The notes: generated by a model from the sequence alone, not told the origin. A stretch of 64,000 nt of DNA from Phycisphaerales bacterium (GCA_019744815.1 JAIEUA010000011.1:248001-312000); one strand, 5' to 3'; positions 38,548 through 46,669 are shown, counted from the first letter of the stretch. Made by a program: numbers and translations.

Positions 38548-40305
38548 ATGTCCGCCGTCCTTGGCCTTCGACTGGGTCCCGGTCACGACACCGGTGCGGC
38601 CGTGGTGTTCGAGCAGGACGACGAACTCAAGTGCGTGGCGATCGCGGAGGAACGGCTGTCGAGGGCGAAGCACTCGCGAGCTTTCCCGGAGCACGCGATC
38701 CGGGCGTGCCTGGCCGACGCCGGGCTCTCGCCGCGAGACCTCAGCGCCGTGGTCTTCGAGAAAACCGTGTGGCACTACGGCTCGACCTGGTGCGAGCGCG
38801 TGCCCGGAGCGGATTGGGAGCATTGGAACGACCCCGCGGAGACCGACTTCTTCCGCTCGCTGGGCAAGGTGCCCTGCTACTCCATCAACCATCATCTGGC
38901 GCACGCGGCGTCGTCGTGGCACACCACCGCGTGGCCGCTGGACGCAAAGCCGGGAGCTCTGCTCGTCATCGACGGGCGCGGCAGCACCTGGGGCAACGGC
39001 AAGGTGGGCCCCGGTGGTCCGCTGCACACGTTCCAACGCAACGCGGACAACGAGGGCGGAACCCACGTGGGCGACGCCCGCCGCCTGCAGGTTGTCGACC
39101 ATCGTGCCGAGACCCAGAGCCTCTTCGTGGGACGCGGTCGCACGATCGAACGCGTCGATGTTTCGCTGCGCAGCGGCGTCGGCTTCTGCTACGCGTGGGT
39201 CACGCAGAGCATCCTCGGCTTCGGGCACATGCACTCCGGCAAGTCGATGGGCCTCGCGGCCTACGGAGACCCCGAGAGCGATCGATTCCCGAGAATCCCG
39301 GATGCGGTCTTCGAGGGCATCGACACCGACATGACCGAGTTCCTCCGTGCCGCATTCGACGGGGGGATGCAGTTCCGCCAGCGCGATCAGGAAGACCCGA
39401 CCGACCCGTACTTCGCTGACGCCGCGGCCTGGGCGCAACGAGAACTCACCCGCGGCGTGCTGCACCTGGCGCGGCTGGCGATGCAGAAGACCAACGCCAA
39501 GCGGCTGGGGTACTCGGGCGGCGTCGCGCTCAACGTGGTCGCGAACCGCGCGGTCCGCGATGAACTCACCGCCGCGGGCACCCTCCACGAGATGTTCGTC
39601 CAGCCCGCCGCGAGCGATACGGGCCTCGCCCTCGGGTCGGCCCTGTTTGGCTACTACGAGATTCTCAAACGCAAGCGGCCCTTCCAGAAGAACCAGGTCT
39701 ATCTCGGCCCGCAGAGCTCCTGGCTCGGCGCCGCCGAGACCCTCGAGAAAGAAGGCGGACGCCGCGGCAACGTGATCGCCCGGACCACGGACCTGCTTCT
39801 CAACGGCAAGATTGTCGGGTGGCTGCAAGGCCGCAGCGAGCACGGTCCGCGCGCTCTAGGGGCGCGGAGCATCCTCTGCTGGCCGCGCCCGGACTGGATG
39901 AAGGACCACCTCAACGCTCGGGTGAAGCACCGCGAAGCGTTCCGCCCGTTCGCGCCCATCGCGATGGAAGAGCACTCCGGTGAGTGCTTCGACGCCGACT
40001 TCCCGGTGCCGTACATGCTCTTCAACACCAAGGTGAAGCCCGCGGTTCGCGACCGCCTGCCGGCGATCACGCACGCCGACGGGAGCGGGCGGCTGCAGAC
40101 GGTGTCCGCCGCCGACACGCCTCTCCTGCACGCGCTCTTGGGCGAGGTCCGTCGCCGCGACGGACTGGGCGTGCTGCTCAATACGAGCTTCAACGACAAC
40201 GGCGAGCCGATCGTCGAAACCCCTGAGGACGCCATCCGCTGCTTCCGCGCAACCAACATCGACGCCCTGGTCTGCGGCGACGTGATCCTCGAGAAACCCG
40301 TATGA
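38548..40305 (+). CDS. Carbamoyltransferase (NodU/CmcH family)
   Basis: A 585-residue enzyme that transfers a carbamoyl group from carbamoyl phosphate (via ATP) to a hydroxyl of a sugar or antibiotic. It has the N-terminal ASKHA/Kae1-like domain (MSAVLGLRLGPGHDTGAAVV, metal-binding YSINHHLAHAASSWH, GKSMGLAAYGDPES, LGYSGGVALNVVANRAV) and the C-terminal family domain (GRSEHGPRALGARSILCWP, HREAFRPFAPIAMEEHSGEC, LLNTSFNDNGEPIVETPEDA). The start has GGAGG eight bases upstream. It overlaps the following methyltransferase by ATGA, implying sequential decoration of the same glycan. Confidence 0.95.
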   Translation: MSAVLGLRLGPGHDTGAAVVFEQDDELKCVAIAEERLSRAKHSRAFPEHAIRACLADAGLSPRDLSAVVFEKTVWHYGSTWCERVPGADWEHWNDPAETDFFRSLGKVPCYSINHHLAHAASSWHTTAWPLDAKPGALLVIDGRGSTWGNGKVGPGGPLHTFQRNADNEGGTHVGDARRLQVVDHRAETQSLFVGRGRTIERVDVSLRSGVGFCYAWVTQSILGFGHMHSGKSMGLAAYGDPESDRFPRIPDAVFEGIDTDMTEFLRAAFDGGMQFRQRDQEDPTDPYFADAAAWAQRELTRGVLHLARLAMQKTNAKRLGYSGGVALNVVANRAVRDELTAAGTLHEMFVQPAASDTGLALGSALFGYYEILKRKRPFQKNQVYLGPQSSWLGAAETLEKEGGRRGNVIARTTDLLLNGKIVGWLQGRSEHGPRALGARSILCWPRPDWMKDHLNARVKHREAFRPFAPIAMEEHSGECFDADFPVPYMLFNTKVKPAVRDRLPAITHADGSGRLQTVSAADTPLLHALLGEVRRRDGLGVLLNTSFNDNGEPIVETPEDAIRCFRATNIDALVCGDVILEKPV

Positions 40306-41420
40306 CGCAGGCGGCCGTTCAGAACTCCCCCACCGGACTGACGCCCATCACGCCCGATGACCCGCGGGCGTACACGGTGTCGCCGATGGCCTTGCCTCAC
40401 GCCACCCAGCTCGCGATGATCGAGCAGACGCTTCGCGCGGCGGCAGCGAGCGGTTGGCACCGCGTGGGCGTGTTCCCGGCAGGACGGCACAGCCATCGCC
40501 TGACCCCCGATCTGTTCTCTCGATGCGGCGTGACGCTCTCAGCGTTTCTGGACGACACCAGACGCGGCTCGCTGCACGACGTCCCGGTCCTGCGGCCGGA
40601 GGGCCGCGGCCTCCTCGACGCGGTGCTCATCTCGTCCGACAGCGCGGAGCGAGCGTTCGCCGCACAGGCCGCAACCTGGGCGAGCGGCACGCCGATTCTG
40701 CGGCCCTATCAGACTCTCGAGAATCCCGGCTTCGCGGACTTCCAGCGGCGTCGCGCCCAAGAGCTCGCGCGACTCCGCCTCGAATCTCCGACGCGGCTCA
40801 ACCTCGGTTGCGGCCACAACCCGCTCGCGGGCTGGACCAACATCGACGGCGGAGACGGGCTGTGGTACGAAGCGCCCTCCCACCCCGACGTGATCGCGCT
40901 CGACGTCTTCGAGGCACTGGCCGCCATCCCCGACGGATCCTGCGACTTCGTCTACTCCGAGCACTTCTACGAGCACTTTTCTCTCGCCGATGGCTTTCAG
41001 ATGGCGTGCGAATGGGCCCGGGTTCTCAAGCCCGGAGGCGTGGTCCGGGTGGTCACGCCCGACCTCACCCGAGAGGCGCGGATGTACCTCGGCGAACAAC
41101 TCCCCACCGACGCCGCGACCTACATGACGCACAAACGCCGCTGGCTCGGCGAGCGCCGAGCTCAGGAATCTCGCCGCTTCCTCACGCCCGCGATGCTGCT
41201 GAACTTCGGGATGCGGCTCGACGGCCACCAGTTCGTATACGACTTTGAGACCCTGCGTGCGCAGCTCCAGGCCGCGGGTTTCGAAGCGGTCACGCGAGAG
41301 CGGTTCGGGGCCAGCAGCCGACCCGAGCTCCACGGCATCGATCGTCACCGCGGAGGTGACACCGGTGGCGTTTGGGCGGAGGAGATCCAACTGGTCGTCG
41401 AAGCGGTGCGCGAACGATGA
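40302..41420 (+). CDS. SAM methyltransferase with N-terminal GxxGRHSHR module
   Basis: A 372-residue protein. Residues ~35-135 carry the fourth protein's version of the shared module: VGVFPAGRHSHRLTPDLF, LSAFLDDTRRG, DVPVLRPE, LDAVLISSDSAERAFAAQA. Residues ~160-370 are a Methyltransf_11-type enzyme (LNLGCGHNPLAGWTNIDGGD; CDFVYSEHFYEHF; WARVLKPGGVVRVVTPDLTR). It is translationally coupled to the carbamoyltransferase (ATGA, 40302-40305). It probably methylates the same saccharide or its precursor. The module here precedes the methyltransferase, whereas in the 26185 protein it sits between two of them. Confidence 0.85.
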   Translation: MTQAAVQNSPTGLTPITPDDPRAYTVSPMALPHATQLAMIEQTLRAAAASGWHRVGVFPAGRHSHRLTPDLFSRCGVTLSAFLDDTRRGSLHDVPVLRPEGRGLLDAVLISSDSAERAFAAQAATWASGTPILRPYQTLENPGFADFQRRRAQELARLRLESPTRLNLGCGHNPLAGWTNIDGGDGLWYEAPSHPDVIALDVFEALAAIPDGSCDFVYSEHFYEHFSLADGFQMACEWARVLKPGGVVRVVTPDLTREARMYLGEQLPTDAATYMTHKRRWLGERRAQESRRFLTPAMLLNFGMRLDGHQFVYDFETLRAQLQAAGFEAVTRERFGASSRPELHGIDRHRGGDTGGVWAEEIQLVVEAVRER

Positions 41421-41520
41421 CCTTGGCGGACGATCCGAGCGACCGGTGGCTCGGATCGACTGTGACGGCCGTCACTCCCGATCCGCAGTCGAGCGGCCGT
41501 CGCAAACCAGCGTGCGCATG

Positions 41521-41545
41521 AAAAAAGCCCACGAGGGCGGGCTTC
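41521..41545 (-). terminator. Terminator for tRNA-Ser(CGA)
   Basis: On the minus strand, a 6-bp stem AAGCCC / GGGCTT (41525-41530 with 41539-41544) with a GC-rich loop, ending in a run of T corresponding to AAAA at 41521-41524. It lies just downstream of the tRNA. Confidence 0.8.
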
Positions 41546-41554
41546 TTTCGGAAG

Positions 41555-41643
41555 CGGAGAGGGGGAGATTCGAACTCCCGAGAACGCTTACGCGCTCTGC
41601 CGGTTTTCGAAACCGGTACGTTCAACCGCTCTGTCACCTCTCC
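41555..41643 (-). tRNA. tRNA-Ser (anticodon CGA)
   Basis: An 89-nt tRNA on the minus strand. The acceptor stem GGAGAGG pairs with CCTCTCC, with discriminator G. The anticodon arm is CCGGT-TTCGAAA-ACCGG, giving anticodon CGA. A long variable arm and the T-arm GGGAG-TTCGAAT-CTCCC complete a class II (serine) fold. CCA is not encoded. It decodes UCG. A second tRNA-Ser (GCT) is found 2.9 kb away at 44524. Confidence 0.96.
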
Positions 41644-41747
41644 GTGAGGGATGCAATCTTTCGGCCATTGTTCCGTTCGGTCAATACGAACGACCGGTTC
41701 AATTGTCGAACGCGGTTCTTCGCACGATTTCAGGTCCGAACCGAGTT

Positions 41748-42431
41748 CTAGCGGCGGGATTTGACGGTTCGCTCCCGGGATTCTCGACGCAGCCGAAGGG
41801 TGTCGGTCACCACCTCCAGGATCTGGACCGGTTCCGTCATCCGGCCCGCTCCCACCGTTCGGCACGCCTGCCACCCTTCTCCCGGGCCGATGAGATGGAA
41901 CCCGTCATCAACCAGTTGCGTCACATTTCGCTGCGTGCTGGGTTGATGCCACATCGCGTCGTTCATCGAAGGGGCGAGAAAGACCGGAGTCTTGGAGCGA
42001 TCGATCGCCGACAGGATGAGCGTGACCACATCGTCGGTCCGCCCGGTCGCGAGCTTGGCCAGGCAGTCCATCGTCGCCGGGGCCACCAGTGCGACGGCCG
42101 CCTCGCGGGCGAGCGAGACATGCTGGGGATCATGCGATTCCACGTGCTCCCAGGCGGAGGTGTACACGGGGCGTCCGGAGAGCGCCTGGAACGTCAGAGG
42201 GGTGACGAACTTGGTCGCCGCCTCGGTCATCGCGACCGTGACCTGAGCGCCGGCCTGGGCCAGGCGGCTGACGATGTGACACGCTTTGTACGCCGCGATC
42301 CCGCCGGTGACCCCGATCAACACGCGCTTGCCGCGGAAGACGGTCGCGAGAACCCGCGGATCGTCCGCAGCAACGACATCACTCTGCGGCGTCACCGAGG
42401 CGCTCGGGCGCGGGGCTGGCTTTCGGGCCAT
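41748..42431 (-). CDS. Flavoprotein, phosphopantothenoylcysteine decarboxylase-type
   Basis: A 227-residue FMN enzyme of coenzyme A synthesis, decarboxylating 4'-phosphopantothenoylcysteine. VLIGVTGGIAAYKACHIVSR is the flavin-binding opening. The catalytic His lies in PQHVSLAREAAVALVAPATM, and the substrate-recognition clamp appears as LAPSMNDAMWHQPSTQRNV. It lacks the CoaB ligase half of bifunctional CoaBC, so a separate synthetase must exist elsewhere. The first ~25 residues are basic and Pro-rich. It lies 84 bp downstream of rpoZ on the same strand, the usual neighbour of coaBC. Confidence 0.9.
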   Translation of the reverse strand: MARKPAPRPSASVTPQSDVVAADDPRVLATVFRGKRVLIGVTGGIAAYKACHIVSRLAQAGAQVTVAMTEAATKFVTPLTFQALSGRPVYTSAWEHVESHDPQHVSLAREAAVALVAPATMDCLAKLATGRTDDVVTLILSAIDRSKTPVFLAPSMNDAMWHQPSTQRNVTQLVDDGFHLIGPGEGWQACRTVGAGRMTEPVQILEVVTDTLRLRRESRERTVKSRR

Positions 42432-42515
42432 GCGTGCGGCTCCTGGGTCGGTCGCGGATGGCGTTCAGATACTCAAACGACGCGCATGGGTCGATCGAGC
42501 GGGGTCGCTCACGCT

Positions 42516-42764
42516 TCAGAGCAGCGAGTCCGAGCTCCCACCCACCGTCTTGGTCTCGACCAGCGAGGCGTTCTCGAAGTCCCGGCCGATCTTGTCGGTC
42601 ATGATCTCTTCGACGACGATCTCAAGGTCGGTGCGGCCGTTGCGCTCGACCAGCGGGCGATGCCCCTCCATCAGCTCGCCGAGGCGGCGCTGGATGAGGG
42701 CGGTCAGCTTGAACCGGCCGCCGACCTTGTTGACGATGGCGTCGCTCTTGAGGGCTTCGATCAT
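42516..42764 (-). CDS. rpoZ: RNA polymerase omega subunit-like protein
   Basis: An 82-residue protein with the omega pattern: MIEALKSDAIVNKVGGRFKL, then TALIQRRLGELMEGHRPLVE. The start at 42764 sits 83 codons from the stop. The open frame upstream of it is not translated, as judged by the conserved Met. The C-terminal half is acidic and more variable (EEIMTDKIGRDFENASLVET). It stabilises the beta-prime subunit of RNA polymerase. It is first in a probable operon with the flavoprotein at 41748. Confidence 0.85.
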   Translation of the reverse strand: MIEALKSDAIVNKVGGRFKLTALIQRRLGELMEGHRPLVERNGRTDLEIVVEEIMTDKIGRDFENASLVETKTVGGSSDSLL

Positions 42765-43159
42765 GCGTGCTGCGATCCTTGCTAGTTGGGAAAAGCTGGG
42801 CGCCTGCGGCCCGACTCGACCCGCGACCGAATTCCGACGTCCCGGTCGCCAAGCGGCGAGCGGAACATCGTGTGAACCAAAGTTATCAACAGCCTCTGGC
42901 GTCACCCGCTCGGATCCACTATCATGATCCGGCCGAATCGACCAGCCGCCGTCGCCCCGATTCGAACTCCTGGCGTTGCTCCGAAGCAGCGACCTCCGCG
43001 ATGAGTGGAGGAAGGTCCGAAGCGGGCGGCGAGAAGCGATCGGTTTCGGGGAACACAAGTGTAGGCCGCGTATGCGTTGCCCGCAGGGCCTGTCGCCCGG
43101 CGGGTGGCTCGTAGGACGCGTCAAGCCAGCGCGAGCCTGCCGATTGGACGTGCCAGACC
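42765..43159. other. Intergenic region between divergent rpoZ and DUF3553 gene
   Basis: There are 395 bases with no supported gene. It should hold the promoters of both neighbours. A single imperfect DnaA-box-like TTATCAACA at 42883-42891 is isolated and not considered an origin. Confidence 0.5.
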
Positions 43160-43789
43160 GTGCCGCCGACCGTGCGTGATTGGGACATCGGAGCCAAGGT
43201 CCGCCACACCGGTTGCCCGGAGTGGGGTGTCGGCGTTGTCACCGCCGCCCAGTCCCTCGTCCACGACGGCGTCCGGTGTCAACGCCTCACCGTCCGCTTC
43301 GACAAGGTCGGCAGCAAGACCATCAGTACCGCGTTCGCCAACCTCGCTCCGGCGACCGACACCATCCTCGACCGCACCCTCCTGGACAAACCCATGCCCG
43401 CCACGCCCGCGACCGACGACCTTCTGCATCGCGAGTCCAAGGCCGCCACCGAGGAGACCTTCCTCAAGATCCCCGAGCCGGCCAACGACCCGTTCGTGTC
43501 GACGACCAAACGGGCCGCCGCGACGCTGGACCTCTACCGATTCACCCCGCAGGGTGCGTCGTTGCTCGACTGGGCGATGATGCAGTCCGGCCTGCGTGAC
43601 CCGCTCAGCCGCTACAACCGGCACGAACTGGAAACCCTGTTCAACCGCTTCAGGCAGAACCTCGACGCCCACGCCCGCAAGACGCTCAAGGAACTGAAGA
43701 AGCAAGACCCCGCCGCCCTGGCCGCGGTCCTTGCCGCCGCCCGCCCCGAAGCCAAGGCCGCGCTGCGCCGCATCGACATCGATCGTTGA
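43160..43789 (+). CDS. DUF3553 domain protein
   Basis: A 209-residue cytoplasmic protein. Residues ~7-65 show the DUF3553 pattern of small beta strands: WDIGAKVRHTGCPEWGVGVV, LTVRFDKVGSKTISTAFANL. That domain also occurs as a tail on UvrD-type helicases. The remainder is helical and charged (ETLFNRFRQNLDAHARKTLK). The function is not known; nucleic-acid binding would be a guess. It is separated by 222 bp from the next gene. Confidence 0.75.
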   Translation: MPPTVRDWDIGAKVRHTGCPEWGVGVVTAAQSLVHDGVRCQRLTVRFDKVGSKTISTAFANLAPATDTILDRTLLDKPMPATPATDDLLHRESKAATEETFLKIPEPANDPFVSTTKRAAATLDLYRFTPQGASLLDWAMMQSGLRDPLSRYNRHELETLFNRFRQNLDAHARKTLKELKKQDPAALAAVLAAARPEAKAALRRIDIDR

Positions 43790-44011
43790 TCCGCGGCCAC
43801 ACCCGTCACAGACGGACCGCCGCCGATCCCCCACCACAACCGATTTCTCGACCAACCGCACGCCATTGTGCGCCGTGATGTCTTTTCTCAGACCTCACCC
43901 CTCACCCCTCACCCCTTCCCGCTCTGGCCTGCCCGTTGCCATCTCTCTCCCTGTCGCCACGCGACGCGGCAGGACGGACCCGCCGCTCAATCACAGAGAG
44001 GGAGAGAGATC

Positions 44012-44287
44012 ATGAACGAGCAGGACTTCCAGAAGAAACTGACGGAACTGGTCGCCCAGATCGGCGAGCTACCCGAGGATCAGCGTGCCCCGCTCCAGGC
44101 GCTGGCCGGCGAGACCAAGAACCGCCACGACAAGATGCGTCAGACCATCGGCGAGCTTCAGGAATCGCTGGACTACCTGCGGCTGAGCGTCAAGTACCTC
44201 GTCTTCGATCTGGAAGCCACGCGGCGCGAGAACGACTACCTGCGTTCGCTCCTTGAAAAGCGTCACAACGAGGGCAACGCGGAATAA
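44012..44287 (+). CDS. Small conserved coiled-coil protein (putative transcriptional regulator)
   Basis: A 91-residue, mostly helical protein starting MNEQDFQKKLTELVAQIGEL and including ESLDYLRLSVKYLVFDLEAT and RRENDYLRSLLEKRH. The start is fixed by GGAGAGAG just upstream. It resembles a small protein that recurs in planctomycete genomes and is often labelled transcriptional regulator, but I see no helix-turn-helix. The heptad pattern points to a dimeric coiled coil. Confidence 0.75.
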   Translation: MNEQDFQKKLTELVAQIGELPEDQRAPLQALAGETKNRHDKMRQTIGELQESLDYLRLSVKYLVFDLEATRRENDYLRSLLEKRHNEGNAE

Positions 44288-44292
44288 ACCAC

Positions 44293-44359
44293 GGTGGGGC
44301 ATCCCCGCGCCCCACCCCAACCGGCCCGCGGTCCCGCTGTTCACAGCCCCGCGGGCCGG
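44293..44359 (+). terminator. Two strong hairpins downstream of the coiled-coil gene
   Basis: The first stem is GGTGGGGC / GCCCCACC (44293-44300, 44309-44316). The second is a perfect 11-bp stem CCGGCCCGCGG / CCGCGGGCCGG (44321-44331, 44349-44359). Neither has a good U-tract, so termination is only probable. Confidence 0.4.
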
Positions 44360-44523
44360 GACTGTTGGGAACACACAACCACACGACTTCTCGACTCCCC
44401 CGGTGGTGAGCGGCGAAGTGCAACCAGGCGGCCTGCTCGCGACCCGACTCCGTCGCGACAGGCCGTCGTGGTTTTTGGCGGCGGACGGGAGCCGCTTCGC
44501 CTGCTATCCTTTGGGCCATCGCC

Positions 44524-44614
44524 GGAGAGGTGGCCGAGAGGCTGAAGGCGACGGTTTGCTAAACCGTTATACGGATTTAGGTCTGTATCGGGGGTTCGAA
44601 TCCCCCCCTCTCCG
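44524..44614 (+). tRNA. tRNA-Ser (anticodon GCT)
   Basis: A 91-nt class II tRNA. The acceptor stem GGAGAGG / CCTCTCC has discriminator G, and the anticodon arm ACGGT-TTGCTAA-ACCGT gives anticodon GCT. It has a long variable arm, and the T-arm is GGGGG-TTCGAAT-CCCCC. CCA is not encoded. It reads AGC/AGU. Its last five acceptor bases and discriminator lie within a 90-bp inverted repeat shared with 46548-46637, and the serine recombinase frame on the other strand ends inside it. Confidence 0.97.
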
Positions 44615-46168
44615 CTTGATCTCACAAGCCCGGTCCTCGGGCTTTTTCTCTGCGCCCGCTTCTTCCCGCCCCGCCCCGCCCATCTGCACAACCGCTTGGC
44701 CCGCAATCAGTTGCCAAGCCTCCCGAGGCTCCCACGTGAGCCGCCGATCCCGCAGGGTCATGTTCAAACTCACGGATTTGAAGAATCGGACGATTTCCGA
44801 CGGATCGTCGCGCTCGACGATGCAAGCCGCGTCACATGAACTGGTTACGAGGGCACGCAGTTTTTCTAACCGTTCGGAGACTCCCTTGGCCAATTGGTCC
44901 AGTTGCTGGACCTTCTCCAGCCGCTCCAGGACCAGAGCGTTCTTGGCCTCCTTGAACTCCTCGACCGAGATCGCGTTGTCGAGGTACACCGTCATCAGTC
45001 GCTTGAGCCGCTGGTCGCAGGCGGCGATCTCCGCCTGGAGCTTCGCCCGATCGTTCTCGACTTCAGCGGCTCGCCTCTTCTCGATCTGGTCCAGCTCGCT
45101 CCGCAGAACCGTCGCGAACTCATCCGAGATCGCCACCATTGTGACCGCGTCCGCGATCTGGCCTTGAAGCGCTTCCTCGCGGATGTAGGGCTGCACACAC
45201 TTGCCACGCTTACGAGAACACCTCGCGTAGCGGTACCGACCCTGCTGCTCCAGCGTGACGATGCAGCCGCACACCCCGCAACGCAGGAGCCCACGGTACA
45301 AGAACGGCTTGAATCCCGAGGACTTGATGCGTCCACGCGAGTGCAACACTCGACGGCACTGCTCGAAGAGTTCTCGCGTGACGATCGGCTCGTGCTGGCC
45401 GTCATAGAACTCGCCCTTGTAACGGACGATGCCGTAGTACAGCGGGTTCTCCAGGGCCGTCTGGACCTTGGAGACCGACGGCGGCTTCCCCCGAGGCGAC
45501 ACCAGTCCGAGCTGCACCATCTTCTCGCGAAGTTCCTTGAGGCCATAGTCCCCCGTCGCGTACAGCTCGAACATCTGCTTGACGAGCGGCCCATTCGCTG
45601 GGTCCTTGATGATCGTCTTGCTCCGACGATCGTTGAGGTACCCCAGCGGAGCAGCCTGCGGCCAGATGCCACTCATCGCCTTCTGTCGCTTGCCACGCGC
45701 GATGTTCTCGCTGAGATTGTCCACGTAGTACTTGGACTGACTCAGCATGATGCCCAGCATGAACTTACCGTTGGCCGTGGACTCGAACTTGTATGTCGGG
45801 AACCGCAAGTCCTTGATCTTGCCCGTGTCCACCAGATGGATCACCCGACCGGCATCCAGCGCGTTGCGGGCCAATCGGTCGGGGTGCCACGCCAGGATGC
45901 CGTCGGCCTCACCTCGCTCGATGCGATCGAGCATGGCGTTGAAGACAGGGCGGCCCGGTACTTTGGCGCTTTGTTTCTCGGTCAGGCGATCGACAATGAC
46001 GAGGCCCTCTCGTTCCGCGAGTGCGGCGACCTCGGCGAGCTGATCCCCGATCGAGCGTTGTTGCCGCGTCGCGTCGTCGGTCGACTTGCGGGCGTAGATG
46101 AAGTATCGGGCCTTGGAGGATCCAGAGGATCCCGGGACGGACGTTGAGTTGTTGGTAATGGTTTTCAT
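44567..46168 (-). CDS. Large serine recombinase (site-specific integrase/invertase family)
   Basis: A 533-residue recombinase. The resolvase domain has YFIYARKSTDDATRQQRSIG (catalytic Ser in RKSTD), then DGILAWHPDRLARNALDAGR. The recombinase domain (PLGYLNDRRSKTIIKDP, NPLYYGIVRYKGEFYDGQHE) is followed by a Cys zinc-ribbon (RCGVCGCIVTLEQQGRYRYA, CSRKRGKC) and a coiled-coil region (RLEKVQQLDQLAKGVSERLE), the usual architecture of large serine integrases. I place the start at 46168 (MKTITNNSTSV). The last ~15 codons (RGGDSNPRYRPKSV) are antisense to tRNA-Ser(GCT), and ~30 codons before them cross the tRNA terminator. The native C-terminus may therefore have been replaced when the element joined the tRNA. 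Confidence 0.9.
   Translation of the reverse strand: MKTITNNSTSVPGSSGSSKARYFIYARKSTDDATRQQRSIGDQLAEVAALAEREGLVIVDRLTEKQSAKVPGRPVFNAMLDRIERGEADGILAWHPDRLARNALDAGRVIHLVDTGKIKDLRFPTYKFESTANGKFMLGIMLSQSKYYVDNLSENIARGKRQKAMSGIWPQAAPLGYLNDRRSKTIIKDPANGPLVKQMFELYATGDYGLKELREKMVQLGLVSPRGKPPSVSKVQTALENPLYYGIVRYKGEFYDGQHEPIVTRELFEQCRRVLHSRGRIKSSGFKPFLYRGLLRCGVCGCIVTLEQQGRYRYARCSRKRGKCVQPYIREEALQGQIADAVTMVAISDEFATVLRSELDQIEKRRAAEVENDRAKLQAEIAACDQRLKRLMTVYLDNAISVEEFKEAKNALVLERLEKVQQLDQLAKGVSERLEKLRALVTSSCDAACIVERDDPSEIVRFFKSVSLNMTLRDRRLTWEPREAWQLIAGQAVVQMGGAGREEAGAEKKPEDRACEIKRRGGDSNPRYRPKSV
44609..44698 (+). repeat. 90-bp inverted repeat, left copy (tRNA-Ser 3' end and flank)
   Basis: These bases are identical, in inverted orientation, to 46548-46637 over 90 bp. 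The repeat starts at TCTCCG, the end of the tRNA acceptor stem, covers the tRNA terminator and continues into the 3' coding end of the recombinase gene. Weaker homology continues inward to about 44763. Confidence 0.93.
44626..44647 (+). terminator. Terminator of tRNA-Ser(GCT)
   Basis: A 7-bp stem AAGCCCG / CGGGCTT (44626-44632 and 44638-44644) followed by TTT. It is contained in the 90-bp inverted repeat, so an inverted twin lies at 46602-46620. Confidence 0.85.
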
Positions 46169-46461
46169 AGAAAAGAATCCAAAGAACATGTGGCTACACC
46201 CGGCGCCGTTCTCCGAAGAGACACGGGTCGCCGAGACATCGAGCACAGAGCTATCGGGAACGGACAGCCGTCGGTCCGACGAGTTCGCCAGAGCCATAAA
46301 TGTACCACCCGATGCAAGACGAGAGCGGAGCACGAGCGCCCGCGTCGCGGGCGGATGGCGAGCTCCTCCCAGTTCTCACGAAGGGACTCGACTGACAGAA
46401 GCCAAGAGCGCATGACCCGGTCTACCGCGCGGCGGCACGGCGTGTCACGCGCATTCTGAAG

Positions 46462-46655
46462 CCATGACCCAGCGGGATCGGCGGCGTCCGTGGGAGCCTC
46501 GGGCGGGCGGGAACCCGGGCTTGGCCACTGATTGGGCTGCGCCGGGTCAAGCGGTTGTGCAGATGGGCGGGGCGGGGCGGGAAGAAGCGGGCGCAGAGAA
46601 AAAGCCCGAGGACCGGGCTTGTGAGATCAAGCGGAGAATACTCACCCACGCTTGA
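46462..46655 (+). pseudogene. Inverted fragment of a recombinase 3' end
   Basis: The plus-strand frame 46464-46655 encodes residues matching the C-terminal ~55 residues of the 44567 recombinase: MTQRDRRRPWEPRAGG against MTLRDRRLTWEPREAW, then QAVVQMGGAGREEAGAEKKP and EDRACEIKRR identical. No upstream recombinase coding follows it. It is a remnant of an inverted or second element, and includes the 90-bp identical block. Confidence 0.8.
46548..46637 (-). repeat. 90-bp inverted repeat, right copy
   Basis: The reverse complement is identical to 44609-44698. Beyond 46637 the sequence is unrelated to the tRNA, so only TCTCCG and its flank were copied, not the tRNA body. The two copies enclose the recombinase gene. 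Confidence 0.93.
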
Positions 46656-46669
46656 AGCAAGCGCGGGTG
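46643..46669. repeat. Imperfect palindrome at the edge of the inverted repeat
   Basis: CACCCACGCTTG and CAAGCGCGGGTG (46643-46654, 46658-46669) form arms matching at 11 of 12 positions around a three-base AAG. It lies 6 bp outside the right repeat copy, where a recombination site might be expected. Confidence 0.5.

Noticed and set aside
42883..42891. DnaA-box-like TTATCAACA
   Set aside because: It has one mismatch to the consensus and no companion boxes, dnaA/dnaN or AT-rich unwinding region; chance is likely.
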